Shown here piece by piece: positions 1 through 8,456 of a DNA stretch of 64,000 nucleotides. Source of the DNA: Croceimicrobium sp965656185 (GTDB lineage Bacteria > Bacteroidota > Bacteroidia > Flavobacteriales > Schleiferiaceae); NCBI GenBank assembly GCA_965656185.1, contig CBFHJH010000003.1, forward strand, positions 118,148 through 182,147. Direction: 5' to 3'. Below the pieces are notes generated by a model. It saw only the letters and a list, made by a program, of their open reading frames with translations, did no database searches and had not been told where the DNA came from. The position numbers were made by a program, and so were the translations under genes. Within the stretch, counting starts at the first letter, position 1. Each line of letters opens with the position of its first letter.

Positions 1-387
1 GTGGTAAAGATCGTAGGCATTTTCTATAGCCACTTTGATCTCGGCTTCACTCCAAGGCTTTGTGATGTAACGATAGACATGACCTTTATTTATAGCATCA
101 ATAATATCATTAACATCAGTGAAACCGGTAATTAGGATCCGAACTGGGTCTGGAAAAACTTGACGCACCGCATTGAAGAACTCCACCCCGGTTGTAACAG
201 GCATACGCTGATCCGAAAAGATAACGTGAGGTTTATTCGTCTTTAAGATGCTAAAAGCGTCCTCGGTATTACTGGCAGTAAACACCTGATAGTCACGTCT
301 GAATGCTGCCTTAAAAGAACGTAGATTATTCTTTTCGTCATCTAAATATAGGACCTTGATGTTCTTTGCGGAGTTTCTGGGTGTCAT
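1..387 (-). CDS. Response regulator receiver domain, 3' part outside the window
   Basis: The visible 129 residues are a nearly complete CheY-like receiver: acidic pair D16/D17, phospho-acceptor D59 in SDQRMP, T87 in LITG and K110 in TKPW. The output region, if any, lies beyond the window edge. Its ATG (387-385) overlaps the stop of the upstream histidine kinase (ATGA), so the two are very probably co-transcribed and form a kinase/regulator pair. It is strikingly similar to the receiver at 5585-6046, suggesting a duplication that now brackets this locus. Whether it has a DNA-binding or enzymatic output cannot be seen. Confidence 0.9.
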   Translation of the reverse strand, partial: MTPRNSAKNIKVLYLDDEKNNLRSFKAAFRRDYQVFTASNTEDAFSILKTNKPHVIFSDQRMPVTTGVEFFNAVRQVFPDPVRILITGFTDVNDIIDAINKGHVYRYITKPWSEAEIKVAIENAYDLYH

Positions 388-2477
388 GCGAATTCGCTTG
401 GTTGACGTACTGGTAAAAATAGAATAAATTCCGTCCCTTTCCCAAGTTCAGAGTTAACTTCTATGTGACCACCATGTTTATCAATAATTTTAAATACAAT
501 GCTCATACCAAGCCCAGTTCCTTCACCCACCTCTTTTGTCGTGAAGAATGGGTCATATAACTTTTTCTTGGTGTCTTCATCCATACCAATGCCATTATCA
601 ATGAGGTGAACTGCAACATTCTCTTCATCAACCACTCGTGTACGCAAAGTCAATTTTGGTTCTTCGCCGTCCTCATAATGTTTGGCGTTTACGGCGTAGA
701 CCGCATTATTGAGAATATTCATAAAGGCTTGGTTAAGCTTGCCAGGGAAACATTCAATATCCCGTAAGCTTTGATCGTAATCCTTCTCGACCGTGATCAA
801 GTCCTTGGTTTTATTACGCAAAAGGATCATGGTACTATCCAATCCTTCATTTAGATTGGCTAATTTCACTACATCCTCATCCAGTCTGGAGAAGTTTCGT
901 AAACCAAGTACAATTTCAGAGGTCCTAATGGCTCCGTCAGAAATTCCACTTACCAAAGATTCTATTTCCTCTTTTAGAAAGTCATAATCAAATTCCGCTA
1001 AGGCATCCTTCGCGCTTTTGATATCCTCCGGACTGGCTTCTTCTGGAAGGTTTTCTAGTCGTTCGATGATCTCATAAACCTCACTTAAATCAAGTTTTAG
1101 AGGTTTAATGTTCGAGGTAATGAAGTTAATGGGATTGTTGATCTCGTGAGCGATACCGGCGGTAAGCTGACCCAGAGAAGCCATTTTTTCGGCGTCCACC
1201 AATTGGGTTTGAGTTTCCTTCAAATTGTCTAGGGTAACCTGTAATTCTTCATTGGCCTCTTGCAATTCCATGGTTCGGGCCTCTACCCTTTTCTCGAGTT
1301 CAATGTTTTGCTCTTTGATTATGCGCTCGTTTTCGCGAGCCATCTCCAGCGCTCTGGCCTGCGAGTACTCCTTCTCCCTTCGCAATTGATTGATCCGATC
1401 AGCTAGGGCGACAGAAAGTAATACTACTTCAATACTTGAGCCGAAGAGCATCGACCTTCTAAAAATCGGATTGTAAGGGATAATATTGAAATCCTTTAGA
1501 GCAAAAATTACAACACTGGCTAGGAACACCGACCAGGCGATCAAGAAGAAGTTCGCTGGTTTGTAACCCGCTTGTGCCAATTTCACCGCTGCCACGATGG
1601 CTATTATGGAACCACTGAGGGCTATCATATTTACCATTTGGTAAGCGAAGGATTCAAAGCCTGCGAATAACAGTATGATCCCGATCAAATCCAGAGCCAC
1701 CACCCCAAAGAGCAAAGTCCTAAACAGTGGTGCTTTGGTCTTAAGGCGTAAAAAGTTGTTGATGAAGAACACTGAGGCTATCCCTACCAGAGCACCCGAG
1801 AAAACCGTAAAGGTTTTATTGAAATAGGGCCAATCCTTAAAAAGGAAGCGATCGGTATATCCGAATAAAGCAGCTTGGGCCAAGCCTAAGGTAAGGAGGT
1901 AGATAATGTAAAATAAATAACTTCGATCTCGGGTAAGGAAGTAAATCACCAAGTTATAAAGGAACATGACGATGATAATCCCCAAGTAGAGACCAAATAA
2001 AACGTCGTTGGTTCCCAGCTTCTCGTTTAAGGTCTCTTTCTTTAGAATTTGAATCGGTAATACGACCGGCTTATTACTGTAAATTTCGAAGTAGTATTCA
2101 TGCACCCCTCGACTTAACTGGAAAATAAAGTCGGAGCTAGGATTATGCCTTGATTCAAACGGAAAGGCTTGGCCGGTTTCCTGAACTAATTTAAGCCCTC
2201 CAGACACTGGTTGATACAAACGAATAGTATCCAACAAGGAATAGGAAAGAAAGAGACTTTGCTCACTCAAATTAAGATCCTTATCCACATTGATCTTTAT
2301 GTAAACCCGAGAGCCATTATCGAAATTAGCCACACCGCTACCGATGTTTTCAAAGGGCAGATCACTAATATTATTAACCGGAACTTGCTCAGATCCGCTG
2401 CTGTAGGTCGCAATTTCTAACTGGGCCCAAAGTGGAAGAGCTAGAATTGCAAAAAGGAATACTAAAATCCTTTTCAT
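384..2477 (-). CDS. 7TMR-DISM sensor histidine kinase
   Basis: A 697-residue membrane kinase. The first ~18 residues are a signal peptide. Residues ~20-150 form a periplasmic 7TMR-DISM-type extracellular domain, a fold thought to bind small ligands such as carbohydrates. About seven hydrophobic segments (~155-365) follow, then a coiled coil (~370-430). The transmitter has the phospho-accepting H444 in the GIAHEINNP motif, an N box (NILNNAVYAV), a G1 box (DNGIGMD) and a G2 box (GTGLGMSIV), so it should be active. It lies 7 nt behind the GNAT-like gene and overlaps the next receiver gene by 4 nt. Its co-transcription with two enzymes suggests it may sense their product, which is inference. Confidence 0.9.
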   Translation of the reverse strand: MKRILVFLFAILALPLWAQLEIATYSSGSEQVPVNNISDLPFENIGSGVANFDNGSRVYIKINVDKDLNLSEQSLFLSYSLLDTIRLYQPVSGGLKLVQETGQAFPFESRHNPSSDFIFQLSRGVHEYYFEIYSNKPVVLPIQILKKETLNEKLGTNDVLFGLYLGIIIVMFLYNLVIYFLTRDRSYLFYIIYLLTLGLAQAALFGYTDRFLFKDWPYFNKTFTVFSGALVGIASVFFINNFLRLKTKAPLFRTLLFGVVALDLIGIILLFAGFESFAYQMVNMIALSGSIIAIVAAVKLAQAGYKPANFFLIAWSVFLASVVIFALKDFNIIPYNPIFRRSMLFGSSIEVVLLSVALADRINQLRREKEYSQARALEMARENERIIKEQNIELEKRVEARTMELQEANEELQVTLDNLKETQTQLVDAEKMASLGQLTAGIAHEINNPINFITSNIKPLKLDLSEVYEIIERLENLPEEASPEDIKSAKDALAEFDYDFLKEEIESLVSGISDGAIRTSEIVLGLRNFSRLDEDVVKLANLNEGLDSTMILLRNKTKDLITVEKDYDQSLRDIECFPGKLNQAFMNILNNAVYAVNAKHYEDGEEPKLTLRTRVVDEENVAVHLIDNGIGMDEDTKKKLYDPFFTTKEVGEGTGLGMSIVFKIIDKHGGHIEVNSELGKGTEFILFLPVRQPSEFA

Positions 2478-2484
2478 TAAAAAA

Positions 2485-3168
2485 TCAAATTATCAGTTTA
2501 TACTGCACAGGTACTTTTCTTCGGCGTAATTCTTCTTCAAAGAATTGCTCTGGATCCTCGCGTAGGGATGGAACTCGATCCTTTTCCAGTTCGGAAGCGT
2601 CGCTTAATGAATTAGTATCAGGTAAAAGCATTGCAGTAGCCAAAAGGTCTAATTTCGGATAGTAAAAGGTTCCCTCATTGCCTAGCTCCTTAATGGTGGA
2701 GTAGCCAAAGCTTTCTGCCGTAGCTACCGTATAGGGAGCACAAAGAGCAAAGAGCGACTTCACGTTTATTTGGGTGGTGATTGCCACAGCAGCCCTGGTT
2801 AAGAATAAAGAGCCAAAGCCCATTCCCGCTACTTTTCGAGAATTCCAAAGGCCACAAATTTCCCCGGTGCCGTGTTCCGCTTCTTTGGCAATAAAATCAT
2901 GGATCTTTTCGTCCATATAGCCAGTGGCATCTGCGATGGGCAGTTGAGTATTTCCATAACTGGTATCCACTCTGGCTCCGCCAAGAACCTCACCACTTTC
3001 GTTGTCTTCTACCACTAAAACATAGGTCCCAGGGTTTTCGAGCCAAGTAGCTTTACTTGAAGTCACCTTATTAACACCTATACTACTTAAGATCGCACCA
3101 TGACCGTGCAAGAATTTCTCGCAGCTCTCTGGATCATCTATCGCTTTGAAGGCCCTCAGTTGTAGCAC
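2485..3168 (-). CDS. GNAT-like N-acyltransferase, operon partner of ThiF/nitroreductase fusion
   Basis: A 227-residue soluble protein without signal peptide. The middle resembles the GNAT/acyl-homoserine-lactone-synthase fold: a strand VLVVEDNESGEVLGGARV, then an acidic strand GEICGLWNSRKVAGMGFGSLF that looks like the beta4/alpha3 acyl-CoA region, and a C-terminal part with FGYS, typical of GNAT beta6. The substrate is unknown. Translation starts at a GTG (3168-3166) whose first G is the last base of the upstream TAG stop, so expression is coupled to the ThiF fusion. The charged tail (~190-220) looks unstructured. The fold assignment is by motif reading only and is moderately secure. Confidence 0.7.
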   Translation of the reverse strand: MLQLRAFKAIDDPESCEKFLHGHGAILSSIGVNKVTSSKATWLENPGTYVLVVEDNESGEVLGGARVDTSYGNTQLPIADATGYMDEKIHDFIAKEAEHGTGEICGLWNSRKVAGMGFGSLFLTRAAVAITTQINVKSLFALCAPYTVATAESFGYSTIKELGNEGTFYYPKLDLLATAMLLPDTNSLSDASELEKDRVPSLREDPEQFFEEELRRRKVPVQYKLII

Positions 3169-5528
3169 TATTTATTATTTAAGTTCTTAAAGACCGTAGA
3201 CAATGGTTTCCTCAAAGATTTAACCCTTGGTTCCTCGGCATAAAATATTCTTGATAAAAATAAGTCGTTTACCGTCTCAGGCAGACCTAAGAGGTTTAGA
3301 TATTCTTCACGAAGCTTTGTTAAATTCGCTCTAAGATAGTCACTTGTGCCAGAATCTTCATCCGCTAGTCGCGCAAACATAAAGGTTGCGGGTGAAACTG
3401 GCTGATAAGCGATACCCTGATCGTTAAAGTAAAGCCATAATTTTTCTACCCACGCACCCCCTTCATAAACATTTACGGGGCTATGATCCATAGTGTACAG
3501 CAAGCAAAGCTTAGCATTTTCTATCGCATCGGCGCTCATCTTGATCAAGGCGGACCCTCGATCCCATTTGCGCAAACTACCAATCGCCTCTGGATCTCTT
3601 ATCAGTTTAAAACCCACTTTATCCGCTTCGGTTAGATCCATGGTTCTCAAGTCCACTCCGGTGCGGGTCTTCTCGGCAGATTCTCCGGTCCAGCGCGCCT
3701 CATTCATGAAGTCGGAATGACCCCAAGGATCTAGGATCCGTTGGCGTTCAATCTTTCCTATGATCTCCGCTAAGGCCTTCACTTTTTCTGGATCCTCGAT
3801 CCAAAGGATGGAAAAAGGCGTTTTTTGCAGTTCCGCTTCAATTTGACCTTTTACCGCACCTGGCAAGGTCTTATCAGCTAAAGACTTTTTACGATTGGTT
3901 AAGCGAATATCTAGGCGGTCGCCGAACTGGTCCAATGGCCCGGGAGTAAAGTCCAGCTTTTTAAAAGAAAATACGCCGATCAGCGCCTGTCCAAATTCTT
4001 CAGGTCGGTTTAGCTCTACCAATTGTAAGCCTTGTGCGAGGGCTCTTTGACGCAAATTCTCTTTAGCCGCGCCTAAGCCAATGAAACTCCCTCGATGTCG
4101 ATAATCCAAGAAAGAGTACGAATGATGGATATCGTGAAATAAAGCTAAAAGCCCTTCTTTATAAACCCATTTCCAGGGTTGGACGTTTCCGCCAGAAGGC
4201 GCCAAACAAGCAGACTCCACCAAGTCCTCCATTAATTCAGCACTCAAGTTTGGCAAGCAGTCTTGTGGTAATCTCAAGTCTGCCTCAGAAAGTAATTGCT
4301 CACAATCCTTAAAACTCAGTTCTGCCGGTTTACTTGAAGATGCCGACAGCTTTGAAGAAGAACTATTGTCCTGAATGAATTTTTGATCTACATCTAAATA
4401 ATAGCGGCCAGAATCTACTTGCTCTCCAAGTAAAATTCGGCGCACCACAATAGTACTTATAGCTCCTCCTAATACCACTGATGACGCCAACTGCGGCCAA
4501 GTGGTTAGGCTTTCTTCTACTTCTAAAAGAGAGGCTTTTAAGCGGCTGCTAATATTCTCAGCCCCTACCATGTCCATTACCAAGGCCAGCCGCTCCTTTG
4601 CGGTCCACCGCTCCATTTGCTCGGCTCGCTCTTCATCGACCATTCCGTGCATGATCGGCAAATTTGGATCCTGATCGAAGCGTTCAATATCCATCATGCC
4701 TCGATCGCTCGTATCCATAATAACCGGTACACCTTTGGCCCGGGCACGCAACCTTGCTTTGATCTTGATATCTAATGAATCACATTCCTCCACCAAGAGA
4801 TCTAGTCGTTGTTCGCCTTCCCCAATAAATTGGTCTAGATTTTCTTCGGTTATCCCTTCATTGAACAACTCCAAGTTCAAAAAGGGGTCAATTTCTGCTA
4901 TTTCCCTGGCCACTAGCACTGTCTTTGGCAAACCGATATTAGCTACACCACTGCGAATGCGATTTAAATTGGACAAATCCAATTGGTCAAAATCTGCAAT
5001 TCGTAGGGTGCCAAAAACACGCTCCATAGCCATCGTGACGGCAACCGATTGACCCACCGACAAACCTATCACCCCAAGTTTCTTTTGCGACAACGAACGT
5101 TGTTCTTCTGGCGTGATCTTATATTGATTACGGGAAGTTCTTAATAGAATAAAGTCATCCTCTTCCAATAAGTGTACTAAGCGATTTGTCCAAGGATAAT
5201 AAACCCAAGTACCGTAAGAATCAGGGTCGTTTTCAAGCAACCAGTTTTTATAGAAATCCGCTAGCGTCTTATCCTTCAGTTTTTGCTTCGGATTTAGAGT
5301 TTTATGGAGTTCTTTTAACTGGTTTTCAATATTATTATGGATAGTTATATGTGAATAACTCTTATCCAAAAATGTTTTAAATCTAAGCACATCAGTCTCA
5401 GAAGACATCCGAAAGACCTCGGGTCTAAATAAAAATTCAGAGACATTATTAGACACTGACTCAGAGCTACTTAAATCTAATTTATGCTCATTTTTCACTT
5501 CCAGGAGCGCTTTCAAATTATGAGCCAA
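3168..5528 (-). CDS. ThiF-type adenylyltransferase / nitroreductase fusion (Rv1355c-like family)
   Basis: A 786-residue two-domain cytoplasmic enzyme. Residues ~145-375 are an E1/ThiF/MoeB-type Rossmann domain with the nucleotide loop GLSVGQSVAV (~155-164) and acidic ADFDQLDLSNLNR (~178-190), which normally binds ATP and adenylates a carboxyl group. A serine-rich linker (~388-401) leads to an FMN nitroreductase-like domain starting near ACLAPSGGNVQPWKW (~440-454). The same fusion is known from Mycobacterium Rv1355c and is common in Bacteroidota, with unknown substrate. The start is a TTG, because no in-frame ATG or GTG lies between it and an upstream stop. The next ATG is residue 41. First gene of a tight four-gene operon with acyltransferase, sensor kinase and regulator. 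Confidence 0.85.
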   Translation of the reverse strand: MAHNLKALLEVKNEHKLDLSSSESVSNNVSEFLFRPEVFRMSSETDVLRFKTFLDKSYSHITIHNNIENQLKELHKTLNPKQKLKDKTLADFYKNWLLENDPDSYGTWVYYPWTNRLVHLLEEDDFILLRTSRNQYKITPEEQRSLSQKKLGVIGLSVGQSVAVTMAMERVFGTLRIADFDQLDLSNLNRIRSGVANIGLPKTVLVAREIAEIDPFLNLELFNEGITEENLDQFIGEGEQRLDLLVEECDSLDIKIKARLRARAKGVPVIMDTSDRGMMDIERFDQDPNLPIMHGMVDEERAEQMERWTAKERLALVMDMVGAENISSRLKASLLEVEESLTTWPQLASSVVLGGAISTIVVRRILLGEQVDSGRYYLDVDQKFIQDNSSSSKLSASSSKPAELSFKDCEQLLSEADLRLPQDCLPNLSAELMEDLVESACLAPSGGNVQPWKWVYKEGLLALFHDIHHSYSFLDYRHRGSFIGLGAAKENLRQRALAQGLQLVELNRPEEFGQALIGVFSFKKLDFTPGPLDQFGDRLDIRLTNRKKSLADKTLPGAVKGQIEAELQKTPFSILWIEDPEKVKALAEIIGKIERQRILDPWGHSDFMNEARWTGESAEKTRTGVDLRTMDLTEADKVGFKLIRDPEAIGSLRKWDRGSALIKMSADAIENAKLCLLYTMDHSPVNVYEGGAWVEKLWLYFNDQGIAYQPVSPATFMFARLADEDSGTSDYLRANLTKLREEYLNLLGLPETVNDLFLSRIFYAEEPRVKSLRKPLSTVFKNLNNK

Positions 5529-5584
5529 ATTACATCTTTGTATTGAAAATTACTTTACTTTTACCATAGATTTTTGATTTAGAG

Positions 5585-6046
5585 ATGAACAGAAACGTGA
5601 AAATCTTGTACGTAGACGATGAGGCCCATAACCTGCAGGCCTTTAAAGCTAATTTTCGACGTGATTTCACCATATTTACCGCAGAATCAGGCGCGGAGGG
5701 TTTAGAAATTTTCAAAAAAGAAGAACTAAACATCATCCTAACCGATCAGCGCATGCCTAATATGACGGGTATCGAATTCTTGGTTGAAGTGCAAAAAATC
5801 AACCCTGAACCCATGCGCATACTGATCACTGGTTATTCCGATATCAACGCTGTGATCGATGCCATTAACCGCGGTCAAGTATATCGGTATCTAAATAAAC
5901 CTTGGCACTACGAAGATCTGAAGGCTACCATTTTATCTGCACACGAAGTTTTTCAATTAAGACGGGAAAATAAAGACTTGGTGGATAAATTAGCACGCGC
6001 TAATGAACAACTCGAATTCCTCTTACGTCAGAAATTGCTTTCCTAA
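5585..6046 (+). CDS. Receiver-only response regulator with C-terminal coiled coil
   Basis: A 153-residue protein with a complete receiver: D11/D12, acceptor D54 in LTDQRMP, T82 in LITG and K105 in NKPW. The tail (~118-153, ending LANEQ-type heptads) is a short coiled coil and not a DNA-binding domain, so it may relay phosphate or act by protein contact. It is divergent from the ThiF operon, with 56 nt between the starts, and closely resembles the receiver at 1-387. Its last 44 nt overlap the start of the next gene in another frame. Confidence 0.9.
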   Translation: MNRNVKILYVDDEAHNLQAFKANFRRDFTIFTAESGAEGLEIFKKEELNIILTDQRMPNMTGIEFLVEVQKINPEPMRILITGYSDINAVIDAINRGQVYRYLNKPWHYEDLKATILSAHEVFQLRRENKDLVDKLARANEQLEFLLRQKLLS

Positions 6047-7592
6047 ATCTCCGCTTTATCTAGTTCTACTTAGTCTTGGCCTTTCCTTTTGTGGCTCGGC
6101 GCAAAGCAGCAATTGGACCAATCAGATCAATCTCCCCTTTCAAAGGCCAGATAGCCTAGAAAACAGCATTCGAGAGCTTATTGATCAATATCCCGATAAA
6201 GCCATTATCGGCACGTTTCAAGCACTTGAAATTCCAATATCTACTAGCGCACTGGAAGAAACCGAGGGTAAATTCAATTTGGGCCGAAACGACTTCCCCA
6301 GCTATTGGTATTTAAGTTCAGAACTATCTTCCGAAGACCGTTTGATCGGTAATGAAAGTGGGGACCTATTTCGAGGACAAAAGGAAATCTTACTAGGACC
6401 GCTCTATAAGGAAGTTCAACTAGAAATACTAGATCTACCTCCATACGGAAACTCCTCAGTTTCCATAGACGGTCGCATTATTGCGCGCAAAGATCTGGCC
6501 GAATTTGGCGACGCAGGTCCTTGCCAAATAAACCCCTTTTGCGTGGATAGCTTAAACCCACTAATCGATGCTGCAGTTCATATACTGTGGATCAATAGCA
6601 ATTTGGCTGGCTTTTGCAGTGGAACTTTGATGAATAATACCGCAGGGGATTATAAAGGCTATATCCTAAGCGCCGAGCATTGCGCTTTGACCCCCAGTTT
6701 CACCAGCGGATTTGATTTTGACCGCTGGGCTTTTACCTTCAATTACCACAGCAGCTCTTGTCAAAACCCAGCGACCCCAAATGGAATAAACAAAGATCGC
6801 TTGATCGGGGCTAGCCTCATTGCACACAGTGATGATAATGGTGGTGATTTCGGTTCCGACTTTTTATTGATGGAGCTAAATGAGCCTATCCCACTCAACT
6901 TCGATGCCTATTGGGCGGGCTGGAATCGCAGTGCCATAAATCCACTTTCCGGACAATGCCTGCACTTCCCGGCGGGAGATATTATGAAGCTTAGTACTTA
7001 TCGTAGGCGCCTTGAAGCAGGGACCTTTGGGGATATAGATCAAGAAACGCATTGGTTAGTAGAATGGTCGGCGAATTCTGGTGGCTATGGTAGCACCGAA
7101 CCAGGCAGCAGTGGCAGCGCTATTTACGATCAACAACAACTCGTAAGCGGCACCTTAACCGGTGGATCGAGCTCTTGTGAGAAACCCGATGCACTTGATT
7201 ATTTTGGTTCATTTTATTATCACTGGGATCTAAATGGCAATGTGCCTTCTCAGCAATTGAAACCTTGGTTAGACCCGCTAAACAGTCAAACCTTAGCCTT
7301 AGGAGGTATGCGCCGTGGAGACAGTTTAAGTCCTCCTACGACCTCTCAATGGACCTTAGGCCCCAACCCCATTCAAAAAAACCAGGTGAAATTCTCGGGA
7401 TACACCAATCTGAGCGCCACCATTGAAGTTCGGTGGTTAAGTCTAGACGGACGAAGCAGAAACGAGCGGTACTTTCCGGCCTATTTTGAAAAAGAACTTA
7501 TCATCCCTTTTCCATTCCGCGAAAGCGGCCTATATTTCCTTGAAATAACTCAGGCTGGGCAAATGACCCGCTATAAAATTATAAAGCCATGA
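6003..7592 (+). CDS. Secreted trypsin-like serine protease with T9SS sorting domain
   Basis: A 529-residue exported protein. An N-terminal hydrophobic stretch (~17-33, ending GSAQS) is a signal peptide. The protease domain has the triad H226 in LSAEHC, D286 in GSDFLLMEL and S370 in the PGSSGSAIY motif, in the order expected of the chymotrypsin/lysyl endopeptidase clan. The last ~80 residues start with LGPNPI and end FLEITQAGQMTRYKIIKP, the pattern of a type A T9SS sorting domain, so it is probably released or surface-attached through the outer membrane. The only usable start is the ATG inside the preceding receiver gene. The stop overlaps the next ATG by 4 nt. Confidence 0.85.
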   Translation: MNNSNSSYVRNCFPKSPLYLVLLSLGLSFCGSAQSSNWTNQINLPFQRPDSLENSIRELIDQYPDKAIIGTFQALEIPISTSALEETEGKFNLGRNDFPSYWYLSSELSSEDRLIGNESGDLFRGQKEILLGPLYKEVQLEILDLPPYGNSSVSIDGRIIARKDLAEFGDAGPCQINPFCVDSLNPLIDAAVHILWINSNLAGFCSGTLMNNTAGDYKGYILSAEHCALTPSFTSGFDFDRWAFTFNYHSSSCQNPATPNGINKDRLIGASLIAHSDDNGGDFGSDFLLMELNEPIPLNFDAYWAGWNRSAINPLSGQCLHFPAGDIMKLSTYRRRLEAGTFGDIDQETHWLVEWSANSGGYGSTEPGSSGSAIYDQQQLVSGTLTGGSSSCEKPDALDYFGSFYYHWDLNGNVPSQQLKPWLDPLNSQTLALGGMRRGDSLSPPTTSQWTLGPNPIQKNQVKFSGYTNLSATIEVRWLSLDGRSRNERYFPAYFEKELIIPFPFRESGLYFLEITQAGQMTRYKIIKP

Positions 7593-8077
7593 TACGCGCC
7601 ATTCTTCCTTCTGCGATCTTAATTTTCAGTTTTAGCGCATGTAAAAGCTGGCATAAAACACCCGGTGCGCAAGAAATAGAAATGGCCACGGAGGAAGTTG
7701 AATCTTCCGAGGAGCAAGAGCCTTCGATAGAGCATGAGGTGGCTTGTTTGGCCCTTTATACAGAGTTGGAAGGCTTGGAGGAGGAAGACCTTAATGCTAG
7801 TAAGGTACTGGAAGCAGTGGTTCAGGGCAATTGCCTGAAGATCAAGCACCAATACAGTGGTTGCAATGAAGGTGAGCCATTGATGGTCATCCAGGGCCAG
7901 ACGGCCGCCAAACGGGGCTCGGTGCTAACTTTGAGTCTACGCATTCGCGGTGCGGGACCCTGTGAAATGTTGATCGAGACCGAGGAGTATTTTTCTTTGG
8001 ATCAGATCACCCAAGGACCAGAAAACATCGAGATCATGATCGACGGCGAAAAAGTGGCGGACTACCGCGCTTATTAA
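7589..8077 (+). CDS. Hypothetical lipoprotein
   Basis: A 162-residue protein with a lipoprotein signal peptide, cut before C18 in the lipobox FSAC. A glutamate-rich stretch follows (~30-50), then a compact domain with four cysteines that could form disulfides. No family was recognised. The ATG overlaps the stop of the secreted protease (ATGA), so the two are co-translated and may work together at the envelope. It converges with the CoA-binding gene, overlapping it by 4 nt. Confidence 0.75.
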   Translation: MIRAILPSAILIFSFSACKSWHKTPGAQEIEMATEEVESSEEQEPSIEHEVACLALYTELEGLEEEDLNASKVLEAVVQGNCLKIKHQYSGCNEGEPLMVIQGQTAAKRGSVLTLSLRIRGAGPCEMLIETEEYFSLDQITQGPENIEIMIDGEKVADYRAY

Positions 8078-8430
8078 TATTGCCCCGAGCGCAAGAGCAC
8101 CAAAGTACAGGCAATCTCATAATCGATTCCCGCTTTCTCTAGCGCTTGATAAAATTCAGGATTTTCCGTACCTGGATTAAAAATCACTCTACGTGGCTTT
8201 AAATCGACAATATAGGGAATGTAGTCTGCCTGATTGCGTGGACCCACGTACAAGCTTACTGTATCTACCTTCTCAAATTTCGGAAAACCATCTACTATAT
8301 CTACCGGATGCGTTTCTACCGCACGACGCCCTAAAGCCAATACCTCGTGTCCATGCTCATGTAACATATGCATGGCAATATTAGAATATCGTTCTGTTTT
8401 GGGACTTGCGCCCACCACAAGTGTTTTCAT
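8074..8430 (-). CDS. CoA-binding domain protein (YccU-like)
   Basis: A 118-residue single-domain Rossmann protein of the CoA_binding_2 family. The N-terminal MKTLVVGASPKTERYSNIA carries the nucleotide loop. NPGTENPEF and the end EIACTLVLLRSGQY match the family's conserved C-terminal half. The start is placed at the ATG of MKTLVVG (8430-8428). A longer frame from a TTG at 8457 adds nine residues not expected in the family and would run into the divergent ABC gene. Precise function is unknown. Members bind CoA or related nucleotides. Confidence 0.85.
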   Translation of the reverse strand: MKTLVVGASPKTERYSNIAMHMLHEHGHEVLALGRRAVETHPVDIVDGFPKFEKVDTVSLYVGPRNQADYIPYIVDLKPRRVIFNPGTENPEFYQALEKAGIDYEIACTLVLLRSGQY

Positions 8431-8444
8431 GCTCGCTTTCTTAG

Positions 8445-8452
8445 TAGTTTTG
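8445..8452 (+). promoter_or_regulatory. Candidate Bacteroidota -7 box (TAGTTTTG)
   Basis: An exact match to the TAnnTTTG -7 consensus, 4 nt before the ABC ATPase start codon. A transcript starting about 7 nt further on would be nearly leaderless. No clear -33 TTG element is visible at the right distance, so this is tentative. Confidence 0.35.
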
Positions 8453-8456
8453 TGCA

